Notes: generated by a model from the letters alone, not told the origin. Shown: positions 44,197 through 53,362, counted from the stretch's first letter. The stretch is DNA of 64,000 nt from Ktedonobacteria bacterium (GCA_027459785.1 DAIDGU010000030.1:43677-107676), one strand, 5' to 3'. Made by a program: numbers and translations.

Positions 44197-45786
44197 ATGT
44201 CTTCAGCCGCGCATACGCGCCCGCGCCCGTTCGTCTTGATCGTGATGGACGGCTGGGGCTTCAATCCGCGCCAGGAGGGCAACGCCATCGCCCTGGCGCG
44301 CACGCCCACCATCGACCACCTCAGCGCCACCTGGCCGCACACGCTGCTGCGCGCTTCCGGCGGCGCGGTGGGCCTGCCGGACGGGCAGATGGGCAACTCC
44401 GAGGTCGGCCACCTGAATATCGGCGCGGGCAAAAAGGTGGTGCAGGACTTCACGCGCATCACCGCCGCCATCGACGACGGCTCGTTCTATGAGAATCCCG
44501 CGCTGCTCAGCGCCATCGCGCATGTGCGACAGAACGACAGCACGCTGCATCTGTGCGGGTTGCTGGGGACGGGCGGCGTGCATGCCCACCAGAGCCACCT
44601 GGAAGCCTGCCTGCGCCTGGCCGCCAAGCATGCGATCAGCCGCGTGCGCATCCATGCGTTCACCGACGGGCGCGACACCGCGCCGACCAGCGGCGTCGGC
44701 TACATGAAAGATTTGCTGGCGGCGATCCAGGGCATCGATCCTGATCATCCGGCGCAGGTGGCCACCATCGCAGGGCGGCTGTGGGCGATGGACCGCGACA
44801 ACCGTTGGGAGCGCACAGGCCGCGTCTACCAGGCCATGACCAAGGGCGACGGGGAGCCGGCGCGCGATCCGGTCGCCGCCATCGCGGCGGCATATGCGGC
44901 AGGTGTGACGGACGAGTTCATCGAGCCGGTGGTGATCCGCGACGACGATGGGGCGCCGGTGGGGCTGGTCAAGGCCGGCGACGCGGTGATCTACTATAAC
45001 TTCCGCGCCGACCGCGCCCGCCAGCTCACCAAGGCGTTCGTACTGCCGGAGATGCCGCCGCAGGCGGCGGGCGTCTTCGACCGTGGGCCGCGCCTGAATG
45101 ACCTCACCTTCGTCACGATGACGGAGTACGAGAAGGGCTTGCCGGTGGAGATCGCTTTCACCAGCGACGACGTGGAGGAGCCGTTGGCCAAGGTCATCAG
45201 CGACCAGGGGTTGCGCCAGTTCCATACCGCCGAGACCGAGAAATATGCCCACGTGACCTATTTCATCAACGGCGGGCGCGAGACACCCTTCCCCGGCGAA
45301 GATCGCTTGCTCGTCCCCTCGCCCAAAGTCAAGACCTATGACTTGCAGCCGGAGATGAGCGCCGGCGCGCTGACCGACAACGCGGTGGAACGCATCCGCT
45401 CCGGTGACTACGATCTGGTGATCATGAATTACGCCAACGCGGACATGGTCGGCCATACCGGCGTCATCGACGCGGCGATTACAGCGGTGGAGACGGTGGA
45501 TGCCGGCGTGGGGCGCGTCATCCAGGCGACGCTGGCGGCGGGCGGTGCGGCTTTCATCACGGCGGACCACGGCAACGCCGACCAGATGGTCGATTACGCC
45601 ACCGGCCAGCCCTTCACCGCGCACACGACCAATCCCGTCCCCTTCTACTTCGTCGTGCCGCAGTGGCCGAACGCGACCCTGCGCAGCAACGGCATCCTGG
45701 CGGACATCGCGCCCACCGCCTTGCAGGTCATGGGCATCCCCATCCCAACCGATATGACAGGCAAGAGCCTGATCGAAGGGACATAA
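44197..45786 (+). CDS. gpmI: 2,3-bisphosphoglycerate-independent phosphoglycerate mutase
   Basis: Glycolytic interconversion of 3- and 2-phosphoglycerate, 529 aa from ATG 44197 (AGGGAG upstream). Metal site VLIVMDGWGFNPRQEGNAIA, nucleophilic Ser in LPDGQMGNSEVGHLNIGAG, substrate motifs HAFTDGRDTAPTSG and YYNFRADRARQLTKAF, and the second metal site MNYANADMVGHTG and ITADHGNADQM. All catalytic residues are seen and the length is normal. Confidence 0.97.
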   Translation: MSSAAHTRPRPFVLIVMDGWGFNPRQEGNAIALARTPTIDHLSATWPHTLLRASGGAVGLPDGQMGNSEVGHLNIGAGKKVVQDFTRITAAIDDGSFYENPALLSAIAHVRQNDSTLHLCGLLGTGGVHAHQSHLEACLRLAAKHAISRVRIHAFTDGRDTAPTSGVGYMKDLLAAIQGIDPDHPAQVATIAGRLWAMDRDNRWERTGRVYQAMTKGDGEPARDPVAAIAAAYAAGVTDEFIEPVVIRDDDGAPVGLVKAGDAVIYYNFRADRARQLTKAFVLPEMPPQAAGVFDRGPRLNDLTFVTMTEYEKGLPVEIAFTSDDVEEPLAKVISDQGLRQFHTAETEKYAHVTYFINGGRETPFPGEDRLLVPSPKVKTYDLQPEMSAGALTDNAVERIRSGDYDLVIMNYANADMVGHTGVIDAAITAVETVDAGVGRVIQATLAAGGAAFITADHGNADQMVDYATGQPFTAHTTNPVPFYFVVPQWPNATLRSNGILADIAPTALQVMGIPIPTDMTGKSLIEGT

Positions 45787-45945
45787 GGACGACGGGAACA
45801 CGAAATAACACGAAATATCCGCGATAAATACGCGATAATAAAGGCCCGTTCAACGGCCATCCTAAGCAGATGAAATCTCTGACCGAAGGAAAATTATTTC
45901 GCGTCATTTCGCTCGATCTCGCGTTATTTCGCGTTTCGGTCCCCA
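45786..45945. repeat. family C cluster C3
   Basis: Between gpmI and the FAH gene: CACGAAATAACACGAAATATC and CGCGATAAATACGCGATAATA-type words, and then the inverse TTTCGCG series (45898-45935), so the cluster can fold on itself. No gene is seen. Confidence 0.5.
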
Positions 45946-45969
45946 CTAACTTCTAGGAGATCAACCGCA

Positions 45970-46755
45970 ATGGAACAGGCATTTACCTTCCCGGAGCGCA
46001 CGGCGCGCTTCCTCTGGCACAACGAGATCGAGACCGGCATCGTGGACGGCGACACCATCATCGGCCTCGTCGGCGATATGCCGCTGGGGACGCCAGCACG
46101 CCCCCTGGCGCGGCTGGATCAGGTGAAGCTGCTGCCGCCCTGCGAGCCGCGCACCATCATCTGCATCGGGCGCAATTACCGCGAGCATGCGGCGGAACAA
46201 AACGCCGAGGTTCCCAAAGAGCCGCTGCTTTTCCTCAAGCCTATCACCAGCCTCATCGCCGATGGCGACCCCATCATCTATCCCTCCTGGGTGTCGTCGC
46301 ACGTGGACCATGAGGGCGAGCTGGCGGTGGTTATCGGGCGCACCTGCCGGCGTGTGCGCGAGGCTGACGCGCTGGAGTACGTGCTGGGCTATACCATCGC
46401 CAATGACGTGACGGCGCGCGACCTGCAACACAAAGACGGCCAGTGGACGCGCGGCAAGGGCTTCGACACGTTCTGCCCGCTTGGCCCCGTGTTGGTCGAG
46501 GACATCGATCCGTCGGACCTCGCCATCGAGACGCGCGTGAACGGCGTGGTGAAACAGCACGCGCGCACATCGGACCTGATCTTTCCCATCCCGCGCCTGA
46601 TCAGCCACATTTCAGATGTGATGACCCTGCATCCCGGCGATGTGATCCTTACCGGCACGCCGGCGGGCATCAGTCCGATGCAGCCTGGCGACGTGGTGGA
46701 AGTGGAGATCGAGGGGATTGGCGTGCTGCGCAATCCCATCGTGGCAGGGGAGTGA
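45970..46755 (+). CDS. fumarylacetoacetate hydrolase-family protein
   Basis: 261 aa, ATG with AGGAGAT upstream. C-terminal FAH barrel: [14 protein letters not shown], the metal-binding [10 protein letters not shown] with Glu pair, [22 protein letters not shown] and [13 protein letters not shown]. Relatives hydrolyse or decarboxylate 2-oxo acids (oxaloacetate decarboxylase, acylpyruvase, 2-hydroxyhepta-diene-dioate isomerase); sequence alone does not choose among them. It stands alone and is convergent with a small membrane-protein gene. Confidence 0.9.
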   Translation: MEQAFTFPERTARFLWHNEIETGIVDGDTIIGLVGDMPLGTPARPLARLDQVKLLPPCEPRTIICIGRNYREHAAEQNAEVPKEPLLFLKPITSLIADGDPIIYPSWVSSHVDHEGELAVVIGRTCRRVREADALEYVLGYTIANDVTARDLQHKDGQWTRGKGFDTFCPLGPVLVEDIDPSDLAIETRVNGVVKQHARTSDLIFPIPRLISHISDVMTLHPGDVILTGTPAGISPMQPGDVVEVEIEGIGVLRNPIVAGE

Positions 46756-46759
46756 GCGG

Positions 46760-46812
46760 GGAGAGCGAACACGAAGGCCACGAAAAATCCACGAAATGGC
46801 CACGAAAGGATG
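46760..46812. repeat. family C cluster C4
   Basis: ACACGAAGGCCACGAAAAATC and following CACGAAATGGCCACGAAAGG words directly after the FAH gene. Confidence 0.55.
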
Positions 46813-46828
46813 GTTTGTGCCTTATAGG

Positions 46829-46865
46829 GTGAAATCGCTCTACTCGCCTGGTAGAGTGATTTCAC
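46829..46865. terminator. long hairpin between convergent genes
   Basis: 15-bp stem (GTGAAATCGCTCTAC with GTAGAGTGATTTCAC, one G-T pair) and 7-base loop, ending two bases before the stop of the minus-strand gene. There is no T-run on either side, so it would be an atypical, bidirectional terminator. Confidence 0.5.
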
Positions 46866-46866
46866 G

Positions 46867-47475
46867 TTACCCGCCTGATTGCTTGGCGAGGGCGACGGGG
46901 CAGTGGGTGAGCAGGGACGAGGCGGTGCCGCGCGTCCATGCCTGGCGGTGAAGCAGGCCGTGGGCGTCGTGCCAGGTGAGGACGAAGCCGGTCGCGCTGG
47001 GGGCCAGGGCATAGGCGACGGTGGTGCTGTGCGCCAGCGTTGGCGCGCTATAGGTCAGGCGCAGGAAGTTGTTGGCCTGCACCTGGCCGGTGATGATGCC
47101 CTCCGTGCGCTGCGCCCGCCCGTGGCTGCACGTGAGCTGCGTCAACGTTCCCGTGACGGCCCCGTCATATTGCCGCAGCACCAGCAGCGCCTGCCCCTGG
47201 TCTGCCAGGAAGTCGCCCGCGATGCTCGCGCCGCCGCTGGCGGCGGGGGCCGTGCCGTGCGCCGCCGCGCTGACTAGTGGGGGGGCTGCCGTCGTCGCCG
47301 GCTCCCAGGCATAGAGCGCGGTCGCGCTCGCCAGGATTACGTCCAGCAGGGCGAGCAGCAGCAGGAGTGCCTGCTTCGCGCGCCGTAGCCGGCGGAAGCG
47401 CGCCCACGCGCGGCGCGGCACCGCCGCCAGTATCTCGCCCGCCGCCAAGCTTGGCGGTATCATCATCCCACGCAT
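46867..47475 (-). CDS. hypothetical single-pass membrane protein
   Basis: 202 aa from ATG 47475, eight bases after AGGAGG (longer starts exist). A basic cytoplasmic N-terminus (RRAWARFRRLRRAKQ) precedes one helix (ALLLLLALLDVILASATALY, about 35-55); the outer part (about 80-200) is beta-rich with two cysteines (LTCSHG and LTHCPV) that could form a disulfide. GDFLADQGQALLVLRQYDGA and VTGTLTQLTC suggest a lipocalin-like or small barrel domain, a guess. No known family recognised. Confidence 0.65.
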   Translation of the reverse strand: MRGMMIPPSLAAGEILAAVPRRAWARFRRLRRAKQALLLLLALLDVILASATALYAWEPATTAAPPLVSAAAHGTAPAASGGASIAGDFLADQGQALLVLRQYDGAVTGTLTQLTCSHGRAQRTEGIITGQVQANNFLRLTYSAPTLAHSTTVAYALAPSATGFVLTWHDAHGLLHRQAWTRGTASSLLTHCPVALAKQSGG

Positions 47476-47620
47476 CCGGCGTCCCTCCTGCGTGTTATCC
47501 ATCTCCTCTTTAGGATACAATGGAAGCCGAGAGGCGACGGGCCGATCTCGATTGCCGCCGTCGCCCGCTGCCGTTTGGATGCAGCCCTATACTAAACAGT
47601 AGAAGCGAGGAACCACGACC

Positions 47621-48016
47621 ATGACCACGCCGCAACGGGGCGTCATCGCCACGCAGCATGCGCCCGGCGCAATTGGCCCTTATAGCCAGGCCATCACCGT
47701 CGGCACGTTCATCTTCACCTCCGGCCAGGTGGCGCTTGATCCCGCCACCGGCACGATGGCGGGGGATGACATCACCGCCCAGACACGCCGCGCCATCGAA
47801 AACATGCGCGCTGTGTTACAAGCCGCCGGCACGGACCTGGATCGCGTCGTGAAAACGACCGTCTTCCTGGTGGATATGGCCGACTTCAACGCCATGAACG
47901 AGGTCTATGCGACCTATTTCACCAGCGATCCGCCCGCGCGTTCCACCGTGGCTGTGGCGCAGCTCCCGCGCAACGCGCGCTTCGAGATCGAGTGCGTCGC
48001 GCTGCTGGGAGCCTAG
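47621..48016 (+). CDS. ridA: RidA-family enamine/imine deaminase
   Basis: Removes reactive 2-aminoacrylate-type enamines. 131 aa, ATG with GCGAGGA upstream and TATACT at 47588-47593 as -10. Signature residues: IGPYSQAITVGTFIFTSGQV, VVKTTVFLVDMADFNAMNEV and PARSTVAVAQLPRNARFEIE, including the substrate-binding Arg and the C-terminal Glu. Full length for the YjgF/RidA family. Single gene unit before dnaA. Confidence 0.94.
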   Translation: MTTPQRGVIATQHAPGAIGPYSQAITVGTFIFTSGQVALDPATGTMAGDDITAQTRRAIENMRAVLQAAGTDLDRVVKTTVFLVDMADFNAMNEVYATYFTSDPPARSTVAVAQLPRNARFEIECVALLGA

Positions 48017-48026
48017 CAGAACGGGA

Positions 48027-48115
48027 AGGACGCGCCACGAAGGATCAGAAGGACACGAAACGTTTTTTGCCTATTTTCGTGTTCTTCGTGAACCTTTCGT
48101 GGCTTTCGTGTTCGA
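48027..48115. repeat. family C cluster C5
   Basis: CACGAA words on one side (GGACACGAAACG) face TTTCGTG words on the other, giving an ACACGAAA...TTTCGTGT dyad around a T-rich centre (48055-48092). Lies between ridA and dnaA. Confidence 0.55.
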
Positions 48116-48200
48116 TCATCTTGCTTCAGTGGGGCCAGATCGGGCTAGCCCGCTGAAGCAGCATGAGGCCAGGCGTGGCACCGATTCCTGGCCGATGCGC

Positions 48201-48229
48201 TTGTGGATAAGGCGCGGGTAGGATACAAT
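48201..48229 (+). promoter_or_regulatory. dnaA promoter with overlapping DnaA box
   Basis: TTGTGG (48201-48206), 17-base spacer, TACAAT (48224-48229). The -35 is part of TTGTGGATAA (48201-48210), the exact complement of the DnaA box TTATCCACAA. A second, one-mismatch box (TATGGATAA, 48303-48311) covers the start codon. Confidence 0.6.
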
Positions 48230-48303
48230 AATCGGTACATTCATCGTATGACTCTTGGGCGCGAAGGCGGCGCGATCTTGATGGGCGATGCCAGGTGGGA
48301 GCT

Positions 48304-49899
48304 ATGGATAAACAGCTGTGGCTGATGGTGCTGGCGCACCTGGGGGAAGACATCACGCCGACCGCGCACGAGTGGTTGCGGCATGCCCGCCTGGTGCCAA
48401 CCCAAGCGCCGGATAAATTCATCTTGCAGATCCCCAGCATGGCCGCGCGCAAGCAGATCTCCCAGCGGTTCCTCGCCACCATCGAGCGGTCCGTCTCGGA
48501 AGTGCTGAATATCAAGCAGGTGCAGATCACGGTGATGGCGGCGGGTTCCGGCAAGCATGGGCAGCATCTGCCGGTCGCGGATGCGCGCGAAACGCTTTTC
48601 CCGGACGAGATCACGCCGCCCACGCCGGAAGGGCCGCCGGACCCCACGCCCGTCCCGTCGCTCAACGAGAACCCTTCGCTTGCCGAGGCACTGCCCCCCC
48701 GTGCCGCGCGCATGGGGAGCGATCCGCGTCGGGTACGCGAGCATCGCCCCGCCCGGCAATACACCCCGCCCAGCACCGCATCGGCCTCTGCCGTCACCAC
48801 GGCTGTCAGCCCGCGCCCGGTCGCGCCGCCCGCCGGGTCGTCGTCGTCCCCAGGAGTGGAGTTCCCAGGCAGCGATCAATCAACCTGGCTCAACGACCGC
48901 TACACGTTCGAGAACTTCATTGTCGGTGCTGGCAACCAGTTCGCTTTCGCGGCCTGCCAGGCGGTGGCTGAGGCCCCTGGCGGCGCATATAATCCGCTGT
49001 TTCTCTATGGCGGCGTGGGGCTGGGCAAGACGCACCTGATGCACGCCATCGCGCACGCTGTCGCGCCCAAGGGTGCGCGCACGCTCTACATCACGTCCGA
49101 GACCTTCACCAACGAGATCGTCAATGCCATTCGCTATCGCACCACCGAGGAGTTTCGCGCTAAATATCGCTCGGTGGACGTGCTGCTGGTGGACGATGTG
49201 CAGTTCATCGCCGGCAAGGATTCGACGGAAGAAGAGTTTTTTCACACGTTCAACACGCTGTATGAGAGCCGCAAGCAGATCGTGATGTGCAGCGACCGCC
49301 CGCCCCGCGAGATCGACCTGGCCGAGCGCCTGCGCTCGCGCTTCGAGTGGGGGCTGACCGCCGACGTGCAGCCGCCGGACCTGGAAACGCGCCTGGCGAT
49401 CCTGCATGTCAAAGCCGACGCCTCGGATATCCCCATCAGCGACGCCGTGCTGACCTACCTGGCGGAGCGCGCCCAGACCAATGTGCGCGTGCTGGAAGGC
49501 TTGCTGACGAAAGTCCTCGCCTTCGCGCGCATTCAAAAGCAGCCGATCACCGTTGAGATGGCGAAACAGGCGTTGCTGTCGGTGACGGGCAGCGAGCGCC
49601 CGCGCAAACGCATCAACATCAGCGAGATCCTCGTGGCCGTCTCGACCTTTTACAAGATCTCGCTGGACGATCTGCGCGGCAAGCAGCGCGACAAGCATAT
49701 CGTCATGCCGCGCCAGGTGGCGATGTGGCTGATGCGCACCGACACCGAAGCCTCGCTGATGGAGATCGGCCATGAACTGGGCGGGCGCGACCATAGCACC
49801 GTCTTGCACGGCTGCGATAAGATCGAACAAGAGGTCCGGCGCGACGAGAGTTCCCTCGTGCAAGAGATCGAAGCCATCCGGCAACTGCTGAATGGGTGA
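48304..49899 (+). CDS. dnaA: chromosomal replication initiator protein DnaA
   Basis: Origin-binding AAA+ initiator, 531 aa from ATG 48304 (AGGTGGGAG upstream). Domain I about 1-85; a long Pro/Ser linker (85-200); AAA+ domain with RYTFENFIVGAGNQFAFAAC, Walker A LYGGVGLGKTHLMHAIAHAV, Walker B VLLVDDVQFIAGK, sensor CSDRPPREI and the arginine-finger region RLRSRFEWGL; domain IV ends with the DNA-binding signature GGRDHSTVLHGCDKI. dnaN, recF and rpmH are not adjacent and I see no cluster of DnaA boxes, so this is not an obvious oriC. A box on its own promoter suggests autoregulation. Confidence 0.97.
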   Translation: MDKQLWLMVLAHLGEDITPTAHEWLRHARLVPTQAPDKFILQIPSMAARKQISQRFLATIERSVSEVLNIKQVQITVMAAGSGKHGQHLPVADARETLFPDEITPPTPEGPPDPTPVPSLNENPSLAEALPPRAARMGSDPRRVREHRPARQYTPPSTASASAVTTAVSPRPVAPPAGSSSSPGVEFPGSDQSTWLNDRYTFENFIVGAGNQFAFAACQAVAEAPGGAYNPLFLYGGVGLGKTHLMHAIAHAVAPKGARTLYITSETFTNEIVNAIRYRTTEEFRAKYRSVDVLLVDDVQFIAGKDSTEEEFFHTFNTLYESRKQIVMCSDRPPREIDLAERLRSRFEWGLTADVQPPDLETRLAILHVKADASDIPISDAVLTYLAERAQTNVRVLEGLLTKVLAFARIQKQPITVEMAKQALLSVTGSERPRKRINISEILVAVSTFYKISLDDLRGKQRDKHIVMPRQVAMWLMRTDTEASLMEIGHELGGRDHSTVLHGCDKIEQEVRRDESSLVQEIEAIRQLLNG

Positions 49900-49902
49900 C
49901 GG

Positions 49903-50095
49903 CCCCACCCCCAGCCCTCCCGTCGCTTCACGGGAACCCTGCTCCCCATTGGAAATGGAGAGGGGAGCGCGGACGGCCCCTCCTTATCACAGATGAAGAG
50001 GGGGTGGTATCAGCTCTTCGGCGCGCACATTGGTTTCAATCACTATCGCCCGCTCCCTTTCGTTGGTTACGCCGTGGTCGGTAAGTCAGTGTTTG
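49903..50095. repeat. composite intergenic repeats after dnaA
   Basis: 49903-49975 is a CCACCCCCAGCCCTCCC ... GGAGAGGGGAGCG dyad like that at 34338. 50031-50085 (GGTTTCAATCACTATCGCCC onward, then CCTTTCGTTGGTTACGCCG) is related to the right arm and flank of family A copy A1, at roughly 85 percent over 45 bases by eye. Confidence 0.55.
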
Positions 50096-50111
50096 AAGAA
50101 AGTTTGCCTGC

Positions 50112-50942
50112 GTGAAAGACTACCAGACGTATTTGTTGGACCTCGACGGCGTGGTGTATCGGGGCGAGCAGGTGTTGCCCGGCGCGCGGGAGTTCGTCGC
50201 CTGGCTGGATGCGACGGGGCGCGCGTATCGCTACATCTCGAATAATTCGATGGCGTCGCCCGCCGAGGTCGCGGCGAAGCTGCGCCGGCTGGGCATTCCC
50301 GCGCCGGATGCGCGGGTCGTCACCGCCAGTCAGGCGGCGATTGAGTATAGTGTGGCGCATTTCGCCGGTCAGCCGATCTGGGTCGTCGGCCTGCCGCCGT
50401 TGCGCCAGATGGCTGCCCGCGCCGGCCTGCGCGTGCTGAACCTCGCGCGCGGCGACGCGCCGGATGACCCCGCCGCCCCGGCGACCGTCGCCCGTGCCGT
50501 GCTGGTCGGCTTACATCGCACGGTCACGTATGCCGATCTGCGCGAGGCGGCGCATGCCGTCCTGGCCGGTGCCACGCTGATCGGCGTCAACCGTGACGCG
50601 CAGTTGCCTGTCGAAGACGGCCTGGTTGATCCTGGCTGTGGCGCGATCCTGGCCGCGATTGAAGTCGCCAGCCGCACGCAGGGGCAGATCATCGGCAAGC
50701 CCGCGCCGGCAATCTTGCTCGCGGCGCTTGATGCGTTGCACGCCGACCCGGCAACCGCCGTGATGGTCGGCGACGCCATCGAACTGGATATCGCCGCCGG
50801 CCATGCCGCCGGCATCGACACGATCCTGCTGCTCTCCGGCCTCACCTCGCCCGCGCGTGCCGCCACGGCGGACCCCGCGCCGACCGTGGTCCTGCGCGAT
50901 CTGGCCGAGGTGCTGGCCCAGGCCCGCGCGGCAGCGCAGTAG
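50112..50942 (+). CDS. HAD-superfamily (subclass IIA, NagD-like) phosphatase
   Basis: 276 aa starting with GTG 50112; the ribosome binding site is weak (GAAGAAAG). HAD motif I LLDLDGVVYRGEQV, motif II region YISNNSMASPAEV, cap domain, motif III lysine in IIGKPAPAILLAALDAL and motif IV VMVGDAIELDIAAGHAAGID. NagD-type enzymes dephosphorylate small sugar phosphates, nucleotides or glycerol phosphates; the substrate is not predictable. A GNAT gene follows after 46 bases. Confidence 0.9.
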   Translation: MKDYQTYLLDLDGVVYRGEQVLPGAREFVAWLDATGRAYRYISNNSMASPAEVAAKLRRLGIPAPDARVVTASQAAIEYSVAHFAGQPIWVVGLPPLRQMAARAGLRVLNLARGDAPDDPAAPATVARAVLVGLHRTVTYADLREAAHAVLAGATLIGVNRDAQLPVEDGLVDPGCGAILAAIEVASRTQGQIIGKPAPAILLAALDALHADPATAVMVGDAIELDIAAGHAAGIDTILLLSGLTSPARAATADPAPTVVLRDLAEVLAQARAAAQ

Positions 50943-50988
50943 GACACCGCGCAGCACATGCCGCCGGAGACGTATCAGGAGACGTATC

Positions 50989-51309
50989 ATGAGCAACGAC
51001 GACACAGCAATCAGCGTGCAAAACAACGCGGCGGAACAGCGATATGAGGTGCGAATCGGTGATGCGCTGGCGGAGTTGACGTACCAGCGGACGGGCGACG
51101 TGATCACGTTCCTGCATACCGGCGTGCCAGCGGCACTCGAAGGGCGCGGCATCGGCGGGAAGCTGGCGCAGACCGCGCTGGACGACGCCCGCGCACAGCA
51201 CCTGACGGTGGTGCCGCTGTGTCCCTTCGTCGCCGCCTACATCCAGCGGCATCCCGCCTACCTGGATCTGGTGTCGGCGACAGAGCGGCAACGGTTGCAG
51301 CAGCAATAG
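50989..51309 (+). CDS. small GNAT-like N-acetyltransferase (YjdJ type)
   Basis: 106 aa from ATG 50989, six bases after AGGAGA. The compact fold has ITFLHTGVPAALEGRGIGGK (acetyl-CoA pyrophosphate loop), LAQTALDDARAQHLTVVPLC and PFVAAYIQRHPAYLDLV, the pattern of the one-domain Gcn5-related group with human GTLF3B/YjdJ relatives. Substrate unknown. Probably co-transcribed with the HAD phosphatase. Confidence 0.85.
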   Translation: MSNDDTAISVQNNAAEQRYEVRIGDALAELTYQRTGDVITFLHTGVPAALEGRGIGGKLAQTALDDARAQHLTVVPLCPFVAAYIQRHPAYLDLVSATERQRLQQQ

Positions 51310-51654
51310 ATCGTTTTTTGGCATCCTGTTTGCGTAACCTCAGCCGTGTCGTGCATGGGTGAGGCGGCTTTTCCCCCGGCTGCCGCGCCCATGCCCACCC
51401 GGTCGGCACGGTTGCTCCGACGTAGCCTTTGTGCCGCCGTGGCCTGGACTGCCGCGCTGCGATGAAAATACCCCTTCGCATACAGTTATTCTTGTGGTAC
51501 ACTACATATACAAGCACAACCATAGGTTGGGCTTCGACTGGGGAGGCGGACGCGGAGGCGGTTCACAGGATCTCTGCCACCCTTTCCATTGCGCTGATGA
51601 CGTGGTGTGGTTCGCGGCGGGCAACCCAATCGCCCGCGCAGGAGGCAGAGCAAG
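51310..51654. other. non-coding gap with a possible promoter only
   Basis: No convincing frame on either strand. A weak sigma70 pair, TTCGCA (51475-51480) and TACACT (51498-51503) with 17 bases between, may serve the small zinc-ribbon gene; the leader would be about 145 bases. A T-run at 51314 follows no clear stem. Confidence 0.4.
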
Positions 51655-51867
51655 ATGGACTTCACATTCCCCCAGTGCCGCAAATGCCATGAGGGCGATC
51701 TCGTCCCCCTGTCCGACTTCGGCAGCCAGGGCGCATCGATTGAGTACAAAGCGTGGGTGTGTACGAATCCCAATTGTTTGTACAACATCAAGATTCGCAA
51801 TGGTGATATCATCATCAATGAACCCGTAAGCGATGGGTCCATGCATTCCTATCGCCGCAACAACTAA
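51655..51867 (+). CDS. small zinc-ribbon-like protein
   Basis: 70 aa from ATG 51655, nine bases after GGAGG. Cysteine pairs CRKC (about 9-12) and CTNPNC (about 35-40) could bind one zinc, with a beta-hairpin between (LVPLSDFGSQGASIEYKAWV). The acidic-polar tail ends SMHSYRRNN. Resembles small rubredoxin/zinc-ribbon proteins of unknown role. Codon use and a good ribosome binding site support it as real; it precedes ftsY by 111 bases. Confidence 0.72.
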   Translation: MDFTFPQCRKCHEGDLVPLSDFGSQGASIEYKAWVCTNPNCLYNIKIRNGDIIINEPVSDGSMHSYRRNN

Positions 51868-51978
51868 GCGTGCCGGCGGTTCCGTCGCAGTCACGTCCAG
51901 CCTACCGGGTTTGCCGTGTAGGCTTGTGGCGTTGGCGTGGCACAGACCCCCGCACGGCCATGATAAAGCGAGGACCGC

Positions 51979-53304
51979 GTGTTTAAACGCCTACGTGATA
52001 TTTTCAAGCAGCCCGCCCAGCAGGAAGCGCCCGTGCAGGATGACGAGGAGTTGCTGGACGACGATGCTGAATTGGATGATGCCGACCTAGAAGACGCGAC
52101 GGATCTCGATGAAGCCGCCGACGATGAGCAACTAGATCTCGACGCCGAAACCGAGGCAGTCGCGGACGACGAAGCTGCCTATGCCGAGGACGACGCGGAC
52201 GACGAAGCCGAAGACGCAGGGGCGTATGCCGAAGCTGATGGAGCCGCCTATGCCGAGGACGAGGATGCGGCGGTAGTCATGGAAGAGGCCGAGGTGCTGC
52301 CCGACGAGGCCGAGGCCGAAGCGTATGCCGAAGCTGACGAGGACGCGGGGTATGCCGAGGTTGCGGCGGACGAGGAGAGTGCTGTTGCACCGCAAGGCGG
52401 GCGTTTCAATCCGTTCCGGCGGGGCTTGCAGCGCACCCGTGGCCTCTTTGGGCGGATGAACCAGGCGTTCAGCCAGGACGAGATCACCGATGACTTGTGG
52501 GACGAACTGGAAGAGACGCTGCTCGAAGCCGATGTCGGTTTCGCCCTCACCGAAAAGCTGATGAAGACGCTGCGCGACCGCGTGCAGTATGAGAAGCTGA
52601 CGCGCGGCAGCGAACTGCGTGAGGCGCTGAAAGAGGAATTGCAGATCTTGCTGGGCGAGTCGGAGCCGCTCATCTTTTCCGACACCTCGCCGATCTCCGT
52701 CTTCCTGGTGGTCGGCGTCAACGGCGTGGGCAAAACGACGACCATCGCCAAGATGGCCAATATCCTCAAGCGCGACAATTACAAGGTGATGCTGGCTGCC
52801 GGCGATACCTTCCGCGCCGCCGCCACCGAGCAGATCAAGACGTGGGGCGAGCGCCTCAAGGTGCCGGTGGTCAGCCACCAGCACGGGGCCGATCCGGCAG
52901 CCGTCGTCTTCGACGCGATGGAGTCCGCTCAGGCGCGCAAATTCGACGTGCTGATCGTCGATACCGCCGGTCGTTTGCATACCAAGGCGAACCTGATGGA
53001 AGAACTGAAGAAGATCGGCAAAGTGCTGGCGCGCTACGATCCGGAAGCGCCGCACGAGGTCTTGTTGGTGCTGGACGCCACCACCGGCCAGAACGCGATC
53101 ATCCAGGCCAAGACGTTCGTGGAGGATTCGGGCGTCAGCGGCATCATCCTGACCAAGCTGGACGGCACGGCGCGCGGCGGCGTCGTCTTCTCCATCAGCT
53201 CCGAACTGGGCTTGCCGATCAAGTTCATCGGCACCGGCGAGCAGGTCAACGACATCGCGCCCTTCGATCCCACCAGCTTCGTCGATGCCCTCTTCGAGGA
53301 GTAG
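51979..53304 (+). CDS. ftsY: signal recognition particle receptor FtsY
   Basis: Docks SRP-ribosome complexes at the membrane. 441 aa from GTG 51979 (GCGAGGA upstream). Residues 15-135 are extremely acidic with five irregular YAE-containing repeats (for example AYAEDDADDEAEDAGAYAEA). The NG domain follows: helix bundle from about 155, G1 GVNGVGKTTTIAKMANIL, DTFRAAATEQIKTW, VDTAGRLHTKANLMEEL, TKLDGTARGGVVFS and a C-terminal GTGEQVNDIAPFDPTSFVDA. The GTPase is complete. The acidic A-region is much longer in repeats than the conserved part requires. Confidence 0.96.
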   Translation: MFKRLRDIFKQPAQQEAPVQDDEELLDDDAELDDADLEDATDLDEAADDEQLDLDAETEAVADDEAAYAEDDADDEAEDAGAYAEADGAAYAEDEDAAVVMEEAEVLPDEAEAEAYAEADEDAGYAEVAADEESAVAPQGGRFNPFRRGLQRTRGLFGRMNQAFSQDEITDDLWDELEETLLEADVGFALTEKLMKTLRDRVQYEKLTRGSELREALKEELQILLGESEPLIFSDTSPISVFLVVGVNGVGKTTTIAKMANILKRDNYKVMLAAGDTFRAAATEQIKTWGERLKVPVVSHQHGADPAAVVFDAMESAQARKFDVLIVDTAGRLHTKANLMEELKKIGKVLARYDPEAPHEVLLVLDATTGQNAIIQAKTFVEDSGVSGIILTKLDGTARGGVVFSISSELGLPIKFIGTGEQVNDIAPFDPTSFVDALFEE

Positions 53305-53362
53305 CGGCCCCCTGGCTCAGTACAAGGGGACGCCTATCTCCACGTTGAGGGCGAGGACTAGG

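Noticed and set aside
44203..45801. 532-codon minus-strand frame opposite gpmI
   Set aside because: Antisense shadow of gpmI with the same codon-bias artefact.
48017..50111. Replication origin around dnaA
   Set aside because: Only one perfect and one imperfect DnaA box; no box cluster, no AT-rich unwinding region and no dnaN or rpmH neighbour.
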